From Camillea tinctor (Eukaryota; Ascomycota; Sordariomycetes; Xylariales; Xylariaceae), in contig MU394061.1 in NCBI GenBank assembly GCA_022578605.1, positions 1-64,000 on the forward strand: a DNA stretch of 64,000 nt, written 5' to 3'. Made by a program: the position numbers and the translations under genes. Below the pieces are notes generated by a model, which worked only from the letters and a program-made list of their open reading frames with translations, was not told the DNA's origin and did not search any database. Shown here piece after piece: positions 20,947 through 32,641 of the stretch. Within the stretch, counting starts at the first letter, position 1. Each line of letters opens with the position of its first letter.

Positions 20947-23428
20947 CGCGGGCGTTGGTGGCGGTGGTGTTGACTCGAAGCACAACAGCTGTGGTGTTTT
21001 GTTTCTAGGATTAGAGTGATTAGCACGTAATGTAGCTACAGTTGGCCCTGAATTAAGATATTGTGCATGAAATTATGAAGATATATCCAATGACTAGGTG
21101 TGTTACCGTACTAGGTAGGTAATACAGCATATCATAGGTCTTGGATGAGTTTGTTTCATTTGTGCACTTACAGAATCTTTTACACGAGCTTTTTGTCTTT
21201 TTTTCTCTTTTTCTTCTTTGGTAATGCCAATGCTCACACGCCAAGCGACAGGGTCTTAATTCGAAAATAAAATGCAAAAAAAAGACTTATACAGTCAATC
21301 TTCTGACCTATATACTTATTCGTTACATAGACTTATAACAATAAACTATTACAGCTTGAGGTCTGGCTGTTGATTTCGGTATATGAAAGAGGGGTAAATG
21401 GAACCAAAAGGAGTAGTGAGTAAGGGACCCTTATGACATGGTAATAAGTAATGACAACTTGAAGCTGAACCTATTGGTGTAAGTGAAGAAAGTGTCAAAA
21501 CCCCTACCTAACTAACCTAGTGCCATGGTTGACGGGGGACTGACTAACCAAATCCCTAAACTAACTAAATTTAGCGTGGTGCAAAACGCTGGCTCACGTC
21601 AGTTAAAGGAAATGCAGAGCCTCTTCCAGGAGACCCTATAGGCTCTTGATCTTCACAAGCCTTCTATAGCGAGTTGCCGCGACAGGCTTCCGTTCCCTGT
21701 TCCCCGCATCCCTCCCAGCTGCTGCCATAGCCCCCAATGCCGCCAAACTGGCGCTCGGAAATAGACGACGGTAGATTCCCTTGCAGAATCGGATGCAGGT
21801 CGATGGGTGTCAGCATAGGGGTCACGGACCCAACCTCTGATCCGACCAATCAGCGCTTACACGATTATTACCAAGGTCTTGCACCAGAACCCGAGACCAA
21901 CTACCATCGGAGAGGGGAGAAGGGAGACTCGTTCATTCGCGAGTTATATCCGGCGACGGAGGTCGAAGTGAGATTCGAAGGCAATCCGATGTCTTCATAA
22001 TAGTTTCAACAAAAAAAGATTCCATATCATAACGTCATTTGCGCGATGTGTTGTCCTGTTATGCAGCAGTAGGTTATATCAAGATGTAAGTCTGGCCATC
22101 CTTCCCGGCTTATACATGCATTGATATGAGAGACTATGTAACTCTAAACCCTAGGTATGTAAGTTAGGTGGTTTATTATTGTGGTCATTGTAGTTCTTTC
22201 AGAGTTGAGAGTTATCGTTAGTATTAACGAGATAATGAAAAAAAATGAACTCATCATCAAGATTCCGCGATAATAATTTCTGTCCCTATTTCCACATAAT
22301 CGACTAATGCTGGTCTCTTAGCTAGTATGTATGATAATTTAAGCTTGCTAGAATCCTTTAAAGCTAAATCTATTTTGGATGATCAACCACCTTAAGCTAA
22401 TGAGAGCACGTCTCTAGACCTACATCTCAGCCCAAGTTTTTAGATGCGTTTTGCACAATAAGACTATAACATTGTAGGCATGGTCCAGCGCATCTTGATT
22501 CCTCTTAAGAGATAACCTGGCTGCTTCATCCAGGACCATTTCGATACACACAGGGTTCTGTTAGTCTTCATGTCGTTCCCGTAAAGAGAAAGCAGGTCCA
22601 CATGGGCCTTTTCTCAACAGACAAACAAGCTTTTATTTGTACGCAACCCTCTCGGCTGATACCGGAAATCCTGGAACTCCTGTCAGCCATGACGACTATA
22701 TTTCGCGGCGGAAAGTCCATCCACAACAGCACTGCCCTTCTTAATCGGAGGTTATATTGTGTGGAATCCATCTATACCAACCAGGAGACTTCCCCCTTCC
22801 CCCTTTCCCCTTCCCACCCATCCCCACGCACAGACATAGATAGGTAGGTAAGCAATATCGTTATCTGTGTGAGCTGTTTTCCCTGAAAAGAAAAAGTCGC
22901 TCCGAGTCTACGTGTAACATCACTATATATGGAACATCCCGGGTCCAAAGACCACATAAGAGGAGGAGCTCTTGAAGGTGTGGGTTGACCTGTGCTACAT
23001 ACAAGCCTTGGCCTTTGCTGACCAAGCCCAAATTCTACCAGACCGATTGGAACCAGACGAGAGAGGGAAGAAGAAAAAAAACACCGAAAAAAAAACACTA
23101 TCAGTGACAATTCCCATTACACGAACACTGCACTCTTATGTGATACCAGAACAAGCTCGTTATCACGCCAACAGTCGATTCAAATGTGAGAGGAAATGGT
23201 CATGAACAATATGGCCTCAGACGCAAAAAAAAAAAAAAAAAGGAAATGACGGAGTCAAGCATGATCTGTTCCAAGAAACACAGAAGCTTCTCGATAGCCT
23301 TTTCATAAGTATGCATCAAGAGATAGGTCCTCATCAAACATCTCCCTGGGGGTATCAGTGGGTATCGTCGATATTTCAATACCAGATATGTGTCTAAATC
23401 CACCAAAAAAAATAAATAACATTATTTA
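20947..23428. other. Intergenic region, no confident gene
   Basis: About 2.5 kb between the P450 start and the SDA1 stop. An 87-codon ATG frame at 21737-22000 (plus) has no family features or clear context and is not called. A poly-A run is present near 23226-23240. No other structure was recognised. Confidence 0.45.
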
Positions 23429-25701
23429 TTACCGCGGTCTGCCGTTGCGCCGTCTGCCTCCGGACTTGCTCCGCTCCACATGATTTTTCAGGGCGTTCCT
23501 CGTCTCCACGAGGCTTCGCTTCTGCTTCGACTTGGCCTTGCCGAACGTCATCATGAAGTTCTTCTTGCGAGCCTTCTCTTTGTTGGTAGTAGACTTGCCC
23601 TCGGCCTCCTTCTTGGCCTTGCGTATGGCGGTCGAGGACTTGTGCTCCTCGCGGTTCGGCTTGCCCTCCTTGGCCAATGCTATCCGCTCTTCCTTCGTGC
23701 TCTTGCGTAGCTTGGACGGTGCCTCGATTTGCTCCGCTGTCAGCCCTTCGTCCATGTGACGGGCCTCGATGTCTTGCTTCCGCTTGCGACTGCCCATTTC
23801 CTTGTTTATACCTGCTTCCATGCGCAGCTCGCGAAGTTTTGCTAGGTCAGCCGGAGTAAGAATTTGGGAAGTAGCCAATTTGATGAAGTCGATAGCCTCA
23901 TCCTCGGCATTCTCCTTATCCTCGCCCTCTGCATCCTCGGAGTCGACTTTTCGTTTCTTGGTGTCTGGTTCGGCTTCATCTTCCGAGTCGCTCACCCTTA
24001 TCCATTCTCCCGAGTCACTACTGTCTGTGGATGCGACCTCCCAGCCGTCAGAATCCGATGCCTCCTCTTCATCGTCCATCTTTGCACCATCCGCAGCATC
24101 TTCAGGTAGCCCCTGTTCGGCACGCTTCCTCTTTTTCTGCTCTTCTTTCCACTTTGCCAACAGTTCGAGACCCTCGATTTCTCCAACATGTTCCTCCCCA
24201 TACTTGTGTTGCTTCATGTCACCACTTCTTAGCCCCATAGCAGCCTCTTTGCCACGGTCTTTCTTCTTGAGCATATCGGCACCCTTCTCACGATACAGGG
24301 ATAGGAGACCTTTGGCTGCCATCATGACACCTTTGTCCTTGCTCTTTCGATACTCTACAAGATCTTGTCTGTGTCTGGAGTTAGTATGTTATCAAAATTT
24401 TGAGGGATTCACGATGCTTACAGTAGTGTTTCATTCATTGCGAGAGGTTGACGAGCACATATTTCTCTGATGGCATTGAGCCCAGCAGAACAAACCTCAG
24501 ATGCCGAGGCTTCGCTCACGAAGTTGTCGGCAATCTTCCGTATCAGAGGCTCGATGACATCCGGGGGCACAAGACTGTGGGTAGCTTGAGCCAAGGAAGC
24601 CAGGATGGAGGTAACATTCCGTTCGCGGGGTTGAAGGCGGGAAGAAAACCACGAATATATACTCAAAACAATCAACTTGTGGAGACCAATCAAGCGAGTG
24701 ACCAGCTGCAGAACAGCAAGCTTGGTCTCGAGCGCCAACTTAGATTTCGAATTCAGATGTTGGCTAAATAGCGTCTCGCTGAATCCTTGGGGGTCCTGGA
24801 GCAGATGAAGAGCGCTAAAGTTAAGGGGATGGGGTGCATTCTTCTTGCGCTCCTGTCTCTTGACTCGATCAGCAGCCTTCTCCAGAACCTTTTTGCTCTT
24901 TTTCGTTTTCTTGTTGATGCCGAGCTGGTGCTTCACTTTTTTAATATCGACAGCTTCGTTATCACTGCTGTCATCTTCGTATTCCTCTCTCTCTTTATCT
25001 CCACCGAGGAAGAAATTCACAGCGGCATGGATTACTTTCTCGTTCTGGGCCAAACTTGCTTGCCTCATGATATCGACGGTCTTGGCATCGGTCCATATCT
25101 GGCGCCGCCACAGTTCCCGGGTGATCTTGACGGCCCATATTGCGCTGGGGGAGGATCGATCGGCAGTGACAAGATTGTAGAGAACATTCTGCATGGTGCG
25201 GTTCACGCGATGGTTGGTGGTCTTCGCGTTGGTGTCACGGATGACGCTGAGTATCCTCTGGTACAAAAGCATGCGCAAGGTTTTCGACGGAGTGGCAATT
25301 AGAATAGGGAATAGAGTAGTCAGGATATAGGTGCTGTCGACGACATCTTTCCGCCTGAGCATGGTCAGGCTCGAGACCAGCTTCTCGCGCAAGGTGGGTT
25401 CGAGGGTGGCATGGTGTCGGGAGAGAATGTCGGAGAGAGCAGAGGGGAAATCTCGCGTGATCTCGGGATACAGCTCAGCGCAGTGGGCAATGAAATCAAC
25501 CTGTTCTCGGAAGGTAATAAGACTGTTCGAGTCGGCACCAACCGGATCAGCAATGAACTTCTCGTGAGCAGCTTCGAACTGTTGCCAATGCTGGAGGAAT
25601 TCTTTCTCGTAGGCGGCAGGGTCTTTTCTGATTCTATACTGGAGGCCTGCGAGGTCAGCCTCGACCTTTTCCAGCGCAGTAACCTTCCGTTTTCCAGGCA
25701 T
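23429..25701 (-). CDS. SDA1: SDA1 family protein (60S ribosome biogenesis)
   Basis: The exons are 25701-24422 and 24368-23429, joined across a 53-bp intron so that the protein reads [38 protein letters not shown], the conserved SDA1 core. Total length is 739 residues, usual for fungal Sda1. Features in order: N-terminal helical NUC130/3NT-type region (LQYRIRKDPAAYEKEFLQHW...), a Lys-rich stretch after VDIKKVKHQLGINKKTKK, the SDA1 core at the exon junction, a long acidic segment (DDEEEASDSDGWEVAS, SDSEDEAEPD), and a basic C-terminus ending GGRRRNGRPR that probably gives nucleolar targeting. Sda1 is an essential nucleolar factor needed for pre-60S maturation and export and for G1 progression in yeast. 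Intact. The promoter is shortened by the inverted-repeat element starting 128 bp upstream of the start. Confidence 0.93.
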
Positions 25702-25828
25702 TTTTAGGGGAGAAGTTTTTTATTGACTGGCAATTGGCGATATGTTTATCTCCAACAAAGTTGAAGACTATAAGACGGGAAAGAAAAAAAAAACCGAAGA
25801 TAAAAAAATTTAGTGGAGTAACCTAGTA

Positions 25829-26280
25829 CAGTGGGGGGAAATTAGAAACGACCAATTTTTTTCCCTTTACTTCAACCACAAAACCCTCCATATTAAAATA
25901 GCTATAATACCTTTAATACATAATGATAAAAAGTATAAAAATTATATTTATAAACTTTAAATGTTATTATTTTTTAATATGCAAATTGTTTATTTTTAAC
26001 ATTTTTATTTATAAAGTTATATATAAATATATATATACGGTAATTTTAGCCATTATTTTTAATATTTTAATTTTGCGGAATAAAAATAACTTTTTATTAA
26101 CATTTATTTATTTATTAGCATATAATAAAATGTAAAAAATAAAATAAAAGCAGTATATATAAAAAGAAATATTAAATATTATATATATAATTTTTTCTAT
26201 TTTTTAATACTTTAAATATGCGAGAAAACTGGTGATGTTAAGTGAAAAAAAAATTGGTCGTTTCTAATTTCCCCCCACTG
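25829..26280. mobile_element. 452-bp terminal-inverted-repeat element with TA duplication (MITE/Tc1-mariner-like)
   Basis: The first 34 bases of the element, beginning CAGTGGGGGGAAATTAGAAA, are repeated exactly in inverted orientation at its right end. Imperfect similarity continues for about 15 bases. The element is flanked on both sides by TA (25827-25828 and 26281-26282), as expected for Tc1/mariner/pogo-type insertion. The roughly 380-bp interior is almost pure A+T with no transposase reading frame, so this is either a non-autonomous MITE or a deletion derivative scrambled by RIP. The terminal repeats themselves keep their G and C, which suggests recent insertion or escape from RIP. It lies 128 bp upstream of the SDA1 start codon. 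Confidence 0.85.
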
Positions 26281-26282
26281 TA

Positions 26283-26945
26283 AGTAGTACTCTAGGTTAG
26301 ATTACAAGGGTCCATCCAGTGCATGCAACCAACCTATTAGCCACACTTTTCTCTAGCCCCACCGCGGGGCATTGAGGTAGGTAGTAGGTAGGTAGTCAGT
26401 TCTACTGTGTGTACCTCACTACCACCTCCCTAAGATCCCCCCCAGCTGCAGGTCCAATTCTACTGCATCAGGTTTGAACAACGGTACCGAGCATCACCAC
26501 AACGACTTTCTGCAACAAGAGAAGGCCAAGAGAGGGGTACGATCAAAGAGTGCATAACTTAGGTCATTTATATAGGTATTTTACCTAATACACAGACGCA
26601 TTGATTTCTTTAATCATGTGATATCTCCAGTGCTCAATCCCTTATAGGTACCTAAGTGTTCTTCACTTACAAATGGTACGAATTTGTATCCCCTATTCTT
26701 ATTCTTATTTCTTAACCTACACTGGTTGTATAAACGGTATGCAATAAGATGATATGAACTCCATTCTCTATCAATATGCCCAAGAATATCTCACCTCTCT
26801 TCTCACTATGCCAATGTTTAGCCATCTTGTCGGTGATATCCTATCTAGCCATCTATGAGAATATGCTCCAGGTATATACTCCATCATCGTCATTATCATT
26901 GTGATAAACACCTTCTTCTTCTTCTCCACACACTCCTAGCTCAGG
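26283..26945. other. Intergenic region
   Basis: About 660 bp between the inverted-repeat element and the GMC stop codon. It contains GTAGGTAGGTAG-type microsatellite sequence near 26376-26397 and pyrimidine-rich stretches. No gene was seen. Confidence 0.5.
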
Positions 26946-28748
26946 TTAATGAGGAGTAGTACTCAGCTCCTTGAGTATATCATCCGACGCCTTTTCCGAA
27001 AGCATGAATGTCGGGCACACAGGAAACGCACCAGGCACGGTGGGAAAAGCAGACGCATCGACGACACGCAAGTTCTTGACCCCGTGCACCCTAAACTTAG
27101 AGTCTAGTACTGCCATCTTATCCTCCGCCGAACCAATTGCACACGTGCTCGATGCGTGGTGGGAGTATGACTGGAGTTTGATATACTCCTTCTGCGCTGC
27201 GTCGGTGCAGTTCTGGTTCTTGCCGGGGCAAGGGTGCTTCTCGTCAAAAGGCGTGATGGGAGGGCCAGCTGCGTTGAAAGCCTTTCGCAGCTCTTTCACG
27301 CCGTCCAGGATTTCAGTGAGGTCTTCATCCTCCCCCTCTGCAAAGAAATTTAGGTTGATGTCTGGCATCTCCTGGGGGTTCGCCGACCTCAAGCGCACGT
27401 ATCCCGCCTGCGACCGTGGGTTCATATGGACCAATGCGCATTCGTACTCTGATGGGCCGTAGTCTGTGGGAAACCCCGGGTAGAAGCCCTCAAATGAGAA
27501 CGATGCGCACCAGCCGTGAATGTTGCGATTCTTGCGTGCCGTCGGTGTCTTCAACAGTACCGCCACAGGTCCCGACGTGCCATTCAACGGCTTATCTGCC
27601 AGCGCAAGCAAGCCCGCTTCATAATTGTCGGCTAACCTCTCACCCACTCCCGGGAGATCCTTGACAATAGGAATGTCGAATCTCTCGAGTTCCTCTGCAG
27701 GTCCAATACCGCTGAGCTTGAGGATTTGTGGCGAGTTGAAAGCTCCACCCGCAATGATCACCTCCTTGTTGGCGAACACCCGACCAATTTCCCCTTGGGA
27801 TCCGTTATAGCGCGGGTCGGCCTCGTATTGGTACGGACCCTGGAGAAACTCAACCCCAATCGCTGTGGGCTCTTCCGCCTCGTCTGAGAACAGAACTTTA
27901 GTCACCAGGCTCTCCAGTTGAATCGTGAGTGGGTACTTCGCGGGGTCCGCAAGAGTCTTCCGAATGTAGGTGTTGGTCCCAGCCCGCTTCCCATTCCTGT
28001 CAGCGTGGCTGGCAAGCCCGAAAACACCGGTACTTTGATCTCGATCTGGGTCGGGTGCGTTTATATCTCGTGCGACATCGCCTCCAATTAAGTCAATGAT
28101 CTCAGCTGCAACCTTCTGCACGTCAGATGTTTGTTCCATGAAGGACGGGTCGCTAATGGTCGTATTGAGATATCCGTCGAAGCCATGTCCAACCGTACCA
28201 GGAGGGAGATATTCATTAGCTTCCATTTTCTCAAAGTATTTGCGCATGTTTCCTGCCAACCAAGTCTCGTCCCCGGTGATCTCGGCGATATAGTTCCAGT
28301 CATCATCGGCCGGTAGTGTGCATATGCCCCCATTATGCATCGCACAACCGCCAAGGGTGGCAGCCCGTGGGTAGTACACTCCGAGTCTCTGTGCGCCTTC
28401 TGGGGGCTCAAGGCCGACATAGAACGAACCATCGGGGTTTCGCCATGTCGTCTTCTCGTACTTAGCCTCGCGCTCCTCGTCATCAGAATGTCTCACAAAA
28501 AAGTCCCATCGTGACTTTTCGTCATTTCCCGCAGCGTTAAAGTTGGCGATATCTGAATAGTTCTTATTGTCACCCAAGTCGACGCCAGCTTCAAGCAACA
28601 GGACCGTTTGTCCTGCTCTTGCGAGATTAGCTGCCAACGGTGCACCGCCAGGCCCTGAACCTACGACGATATAATCATATTTGTCGACAGTTTGGGATAC
28701 TACTCCCGCAACCGCGAAAAGACCAACAACGAACGATGGGGGAAACAT
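26946..28748 (-). CDS. Secreted GMC oxidoreductase (AA3-like)
   Basis: A single-exon FAD oxidoreductase of 600 residues. The ATG at 28748 begins a signal peptide (MFPPSFVVGLFAVAGVVSQ), then the Rossmann motif VVGSGPGGAPLAANLARAG (from about residue 28) and LLLEAG. The second FAD block is ATLGGCAMHNGGICTLPADDDWN, and GEIGRVFANKEVIIAGGAFNSPQILKLSGIGP is GMC signature 2. The active-site histidine region is SYSHHASSTCAIGSAEDKMAVLD. GMC enzymes (aryl-alcohol oxidase, glucose dehydrogenase, cellobiose or choline dehydrogenases) oxidise alcohols or sugars and can supply H2O2 or electrons to AA9 enzymes. The second catalytic His/Asn position, in GAFPVCPTFMLSEKAS, appears to be occupied by Val or Cys instead (inferred alignment). 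Substrate unknown. A further in-frame extension upstream of 28748 lacks an ATG. Confidence 0.88.
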   Translation of the reverse strand: MFPPSFVVGLFAVAGVVSQTVDKYDYIVVGSGPGGAPLAANLARAGQTVLLLEAGVDLGDNKNYSDIANFNAAGNDEKSRWDFFVRHSDDEEREAKYEKTTWRNPDGSFYVGLEPPEGAQRLGVYYPRAATLGGCAMHNGGICTLPADDDWNYIAEITGDETWLAGNMRKYFEKMEANEYLPPGTVGHGFDGYLNTTISDPSFMEQTSDVQKVAAEIIDLIGGDVARDINAPDPDRDQSTGVFGLASHADRNGKRAGTNTYIRKTLADPAKYPLTIQLESLVTKVLFSDEAEEPTAIGVEFLQGPYQYEADPRYNGSQGEIGRVFANKEVIIAGGAFNSPQILKLSGIGPAEELERFDIPIVKDLPGVGERLADNYEAGLLALADKPLNGTSGPVAVLLKTPTARKNRNIHGWCASFSFEGFYPGFPTDYGPSEYECALVHMNPRSQAGYVRLRSANPQEMPDINLNFFAEGEDEDLTEILDGVKELRKAFNAAGPPITPFDEKHPCPGKNQNCTDAAQKEYIKLQSYSHHASSTCAIGSAEDKMAVLDSKFRVHGVKNLRVVDASAFPTVPGAFPVCPTFMLSEKASDDILKELSTTPH

Positions 28749-28824
28749 CTGGGCTTCAAACAAGTCGCGGGCCACAGACCTCTCACCAATCTCGAGTCGC
28801 CATATTGAGACGCCATAGCTGACC

Positions 28825-28832
28825 CTATTTAT
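28825..28832 (-). promoter_or_regulatory. TATA-like element of the GMC gene
   Basis: Minus-strand ATAAATAG lies about 77 bp upstream of the ATG at 28748. Its position suits a core promoter. Confidence 0.35.
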
Positions 28833-31159
28833 GGTTGCAAACCATAGTTTTTCGATACCAGAAGCGACAGATACATCTCTTGGTTATCTTAATAATATCA
28901 TAGCCCAAGAGGCGGGTAAATGCATGGCAAAATAGGCAATTCTACAAAACGCCTGACTTTTGGTGATATCGAAGGGGAAACTCTTGGATTCTCTAGTAAG
29001 ATCCGCTGGCTAAATGGATAGTTGGGAGGAAAACTCCAGGCCTCTACGGAGCAAAACCCCATACCATATCGTTCAGGAAGGTTGAACGATACCAGGCCAG
29101 GGTCCCTTTTAAGGCTGAACCCCAATGCAAGCGATCCTTCGAATACGGCGCCTACCCTTGTCCATACGAATAGTGTTGGCGGCTAGTGCGGTTACGTACG
29201 TACCATCATTTCGGGGTTACGAAAAACAATCTCCAAGATTTTAGACTTATCTTTCATGTATGTACCTACTTCGGTTTCATTTCAGCTTACGTCACTGACA
29301 ACCCTGTCTCATTCGAGCCCGTTCGAGCCTAATGGCATGATATTCGTACCACTTGCGATTATTCTCGTGCCGAAACGTGGGGGAATGGAAGAGGGGGCAG
29401 CCTTTTGTTCTATCATGAATTGACTTTCCAGGAGGCGCACCTTAGCCAGGGGGTCCTCGTCTGGAGAATTTTTTAGTAAACTCTACGCACCTGTCATTCC
29501 CTCGTGTTTTGCCTTAGCACGCGGAACGACGGATAGGATGGTACCAAGGTACACATACACTATGGTACGCAGTCACAACTCGTCCCAATGCGATGGGATT
29601 GAACGCATCTCATGAATAAGGTCACCGAGAATTAGATGAAATTCCGCACGATGCCTTCAGCCGCGTTGCTATTTATGGTTTACGACGACAAAGTAAGATT
29701 ACTACATCCAGATCGTCGACTGATCTTGCTCATAAGGGGAACAGCCAGGACGATATGCTAGATCTCTTATCTTTGAGCCCTGGATTATTTATTGGTGACA
29801 TTCCACAATTTTTGAAATTGTAGGATGGAGCCATATCTTGGCCCTCGAGCGTGAAATTTTCTTCTCCGAAAGACAAGTTGCGATTAGCTCCTAAACTCAC
29901 TCCTAATCAAATTTCGGTCAACGTATCTCTCAATACACTACCTCTTAATATATCTCTGGAGTTCATCGTATCCTAGGTTTCAGGATTTTCAGGGTTGAGA
30001 ACGGAAAACTATCGCCGCGCCGCTGATCCCCCGGTTCTGTCCGTCATTTCGTTTGGTTCATGTCTGGATATGCAAGACCCCAGATGGAACTTTTCGAAAG
30101 CAGGATCCTGATAATAACAGAAGCGCGTGGTCGGTCGCTCGAATCAGCGGCAGCAGCTCGGTAATTCTACTACACGATACGGTAGATCTCGGGGTCGAAC
30201 CATGGACGGTTGAGACAAGCTTCTTCTTCTTTTCTCCCATTGGTTCATGGAAGCCGATGACAAAAATAAATGACTCGCCGGATCGGCTCGACTGCACAAC
30301 CTTGGATTAGCGCCACCAAGCCTAGGATTGGCCATGCAACGTCGTCTCGTTCCAGAAGGCCCACCGCCTGGTTGGGATGGCTGGTCGCAGTGATCTCATC
30401 GCGTGCCCTTCGGTCGCCAACCCTAGCTAGAATCTTGCTGTCGCCAGGTGTCCAGCACCGCCAGACTTCCTATTCCAGCGCCTTTGAAGATTCTGAGAAT
30501 AAAAGTTAGGTAATACTCCAGACTAGCGATGGGGCATCACGATACTCAGGGGGCGCAGAGAGGTACTTGCTCTTTTCCCCTCGGTGACCCAGAAGGTCCC
30601 TGAAAGGAACCAGAGAAAGGCCTATCTCTCCCAATCTGGGGCGCACCACCGATCTGTTACACAAATGATGTTGATCACCAAAATGAATTACTGGATAGGC
30701 TGGATCTTAGCTCATCACGAATAGACGCACTGTCGGGGCCACCGGCCGCGAAGGCGCTACCTACCCACCTAGGGCCTCACCCTACAATAATCCTTTCTCA
30801 TCACTGCCATGAGTCGTTTGCCGTACGTAATAAGTAGCGGCGAAGGAACCAGTCGAGCAAGCGGGAAAAAAAATAAGAGCAGAGTTTGAATCGCAGTTTT
30901 GACTTTCCCGCCACGAAGAAGGTTGTTGGTTTAGTTTGCGGAGATAGCCACCCTTTTTCCCATAAGTCCAGTCGGATGTCTAGAAAACCCTTCTCAACTC
31001 TTTCTTCTTTCACCTGTTCATCTCTTTTCGTCAGTGGCTGCAGCGTCTCTCTCGCCAACACGTCGTGAATCATTTCCCCCCCATTGACGCACGCGTAAAT
31101 CCTTGCCAGCATCTCTAATCGTATAGTCATCACCCATCATTACCATCATCGACGACACC
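28833..31159. other. Intergenic region between divergent genes
   Basis: About 2.3 kb shared upstream region of the GMC and transporter genes. Only short overlapping open frames on both strands, without family features, were seen. The last 250 bp before 31160 are pyrimidine-rich, as expected for a fungal promoter or leader. Confidence 0.45.
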
Positions 31160-32641
31160 ATGGCGACAGAGATGAAGAAGGATGACAAGAAGGTCGACGG
31201 GTTTGGCACCCAGCCTCTCTCCTTGGACACGACCTCCAATGGCGAGATCGTAGGCCAGGTCCGCGACATCGGCCAGGTAGAGAAGGCCAAGGCCGCGGAG
31301 GGCGATGCACATTTCCATCGTCTCGGATGGAAGCGTCTGACGGTTGTGCTAATTGTCGAGGCCATCGCGCTCGGAAGTCTCAGTATGCCTGCAGCTTTCG
31401 CCACGCTAGGAATGGTCGCAGGTGTTATCCTCACAGTTGGGCTCGGCCTAATAGCAATCTATACCAGTTACGTCGTCGGCCAGGTCAAGATTCTGTTCCC
31501 CGAGGTCCAGCATTACGCCGACGCGGGACGCCTCATGATGGGTCGGTTCGGATACGAGCTGATAGGTGCCATGTTCGTACTGCAATTGACCTTCCTGGTC
31601 GGCTCGCACACCCTTACCGGGACCATCGCCTTCCTGAATCTCACCAGCAACGGCGCGTGCTCGATAGTATTTGGTGTCGTGTCTGCGATCATTCTCCTGA
31701 TCCTCGCGGTTCCCCCTTCGTTTGCCGAGGTTGCCATTCTGGGTTACATAGATTTTGCCTCCATCATGTTGGCCATCGGTATTACCGTCATCGCCACCGG
31801 CGTGCAGAGATCCGAATTGGCGGTGTCCTCCGAGTGGTCAGCGTGGCCTGCAGAGAACATCACCTTCGCCAAGGCTTTCATCGCCATCACTAATATTGTA
31901 TTCGCGTATAGTTTCGCAATCTGCCAGTTCTCTTTCATGGACGAGATGCACACCCCCAAGGACTACGTCAAGTCTATCTGGGCCCTCGGCATCATCGAGA
32001 TCATCATCTACACCCTGACTGGTGCACTGATCTACGCCTTTGTCGGCCCCGACGTCAAGGCCCCTGCTCTGCTGTCGGCCGGCACGCTCCTGTCCAAGGT
32101 TGCTTTCGGTATTGCTCTGCCCGTCATTTTCATCTCGGGATCCATCAACACCACCGTGGCCGGCCGATACATCCACGGCCGCGCGTACGCGAACTCGGTC
32201 GTCCGCTTCATCAACACCCCCAAGGGCTGGATGACTTGGCTAGGTCTCATCACCATCATAACCATCGCTGGTTGGATCATTGCCGAGGCCATCCCGTTCT
32301 TCGACGACCTGCTCTCCATCTCCTCGTCACTCTTCATCTCCGGCTTCACCTTCTACTTCCCCGCGATGATGTGGTTCATGCTCGTCCGCCAGGGCAAGTG
32401 GTACGCCAAGGAGAACCTGCTCAAGTCCATCGCCAACGGCATCGTCTTCATAATTGGCTTGGTCGTTCTCGTTGGCGGCACGTACTCTAGCATTGTCGAC
32501 ATCGTAAGTGACTCATCTCTCCTCTGCAGCACAGGCCAACTTGAACCGTTCGTTCCCAGTACTAACAGTATGTGTGTGCAGATTGACAGCTACAAGAGCG
32601 GTTCCGTCCGAGGTGCCTTCACCTGCGCTCCTTTCGAGTAA
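31160..32641 (+). CDS. Neutral amino acid transporter (AAAP family, Mtr-like)
   Basis: A polytopic plasma-membrane permease of the amino acid/auxin permease family, resembling the Neurospora N system transporter Mtr. A hydrophilic N-terminus of about 55 residues precedes roughly 11 hydrophobic segments. These start with LTVVLIVEAIALGSLSMPAA and include FGVVSAIILLILAVPPSF, FIAITNIVFAYSFAICQFSF (with the conserved FSFMDEMHTPKDYVKSIW loop), WLGLITIITIAGWIIAEAIPFF and IANGIVFIIGLVVLVGGTY. One 78-bp intron (32504-32581; GTAAGT, ACTAAC, CAG) separates IVDI from IDSYKSGSV, giving 467 residues after splicing. The intron is a multiple of three with no stop, so an unspliced message would encode 493 residues. 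These permeases are usually regulated by nitrogen and amino-acid supply. Exact substrates are not readable from sequence. Confidence 0.9.
   Translation: MATEMKKDDKKVDGFGTQPLSLDTTSNGEIVGQVRDIGQVEKAKAAEGDAHFHRLGWKRLTVVLIVEAIALGSLSMPAAFATLGMVAGVILTVGLGLIAIYTSYVVGQVKILFPEVQHYADAGRLMMGRFGYELIGAMFVLQLTFLVGSHTLTGTIAFLNLTSNGACSIVFGVVSAIILLILAVPPSFAEVAILGYIDFASIMLAIGITVIATGVQRSELAVSSEWSAWPAENITFAKAFIAITNIVFAYSFAICQFSFMDEMHTPKDYVKSIWALGIIEIIIYTLTGALIYAFVGPDVKAPALLSAGTLLSKVAFGIALPVIFISGSINTTVAGRYIHGRAYANSVVRFINTPKGWMTWLGLITIITIAGWIIAEAIPFFDDLLSISSSLFISGFTFYFPAMMWFMLVRQGKWYAKENLLKSIANGIVFIIGLVVLVGGTYSSIVDIVSDSSLLCSTGQLEPFVPSTNSMCVQIDSYKSGSVRGAFTCAPFE

Noticed and set aside
21737..22000. 87-codon ATG frame on the plus strand
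   Set aside because: Short, Pro/Arg/Asp-rich sequence without recognisable features and with no neighbouring exon that joins in frame.
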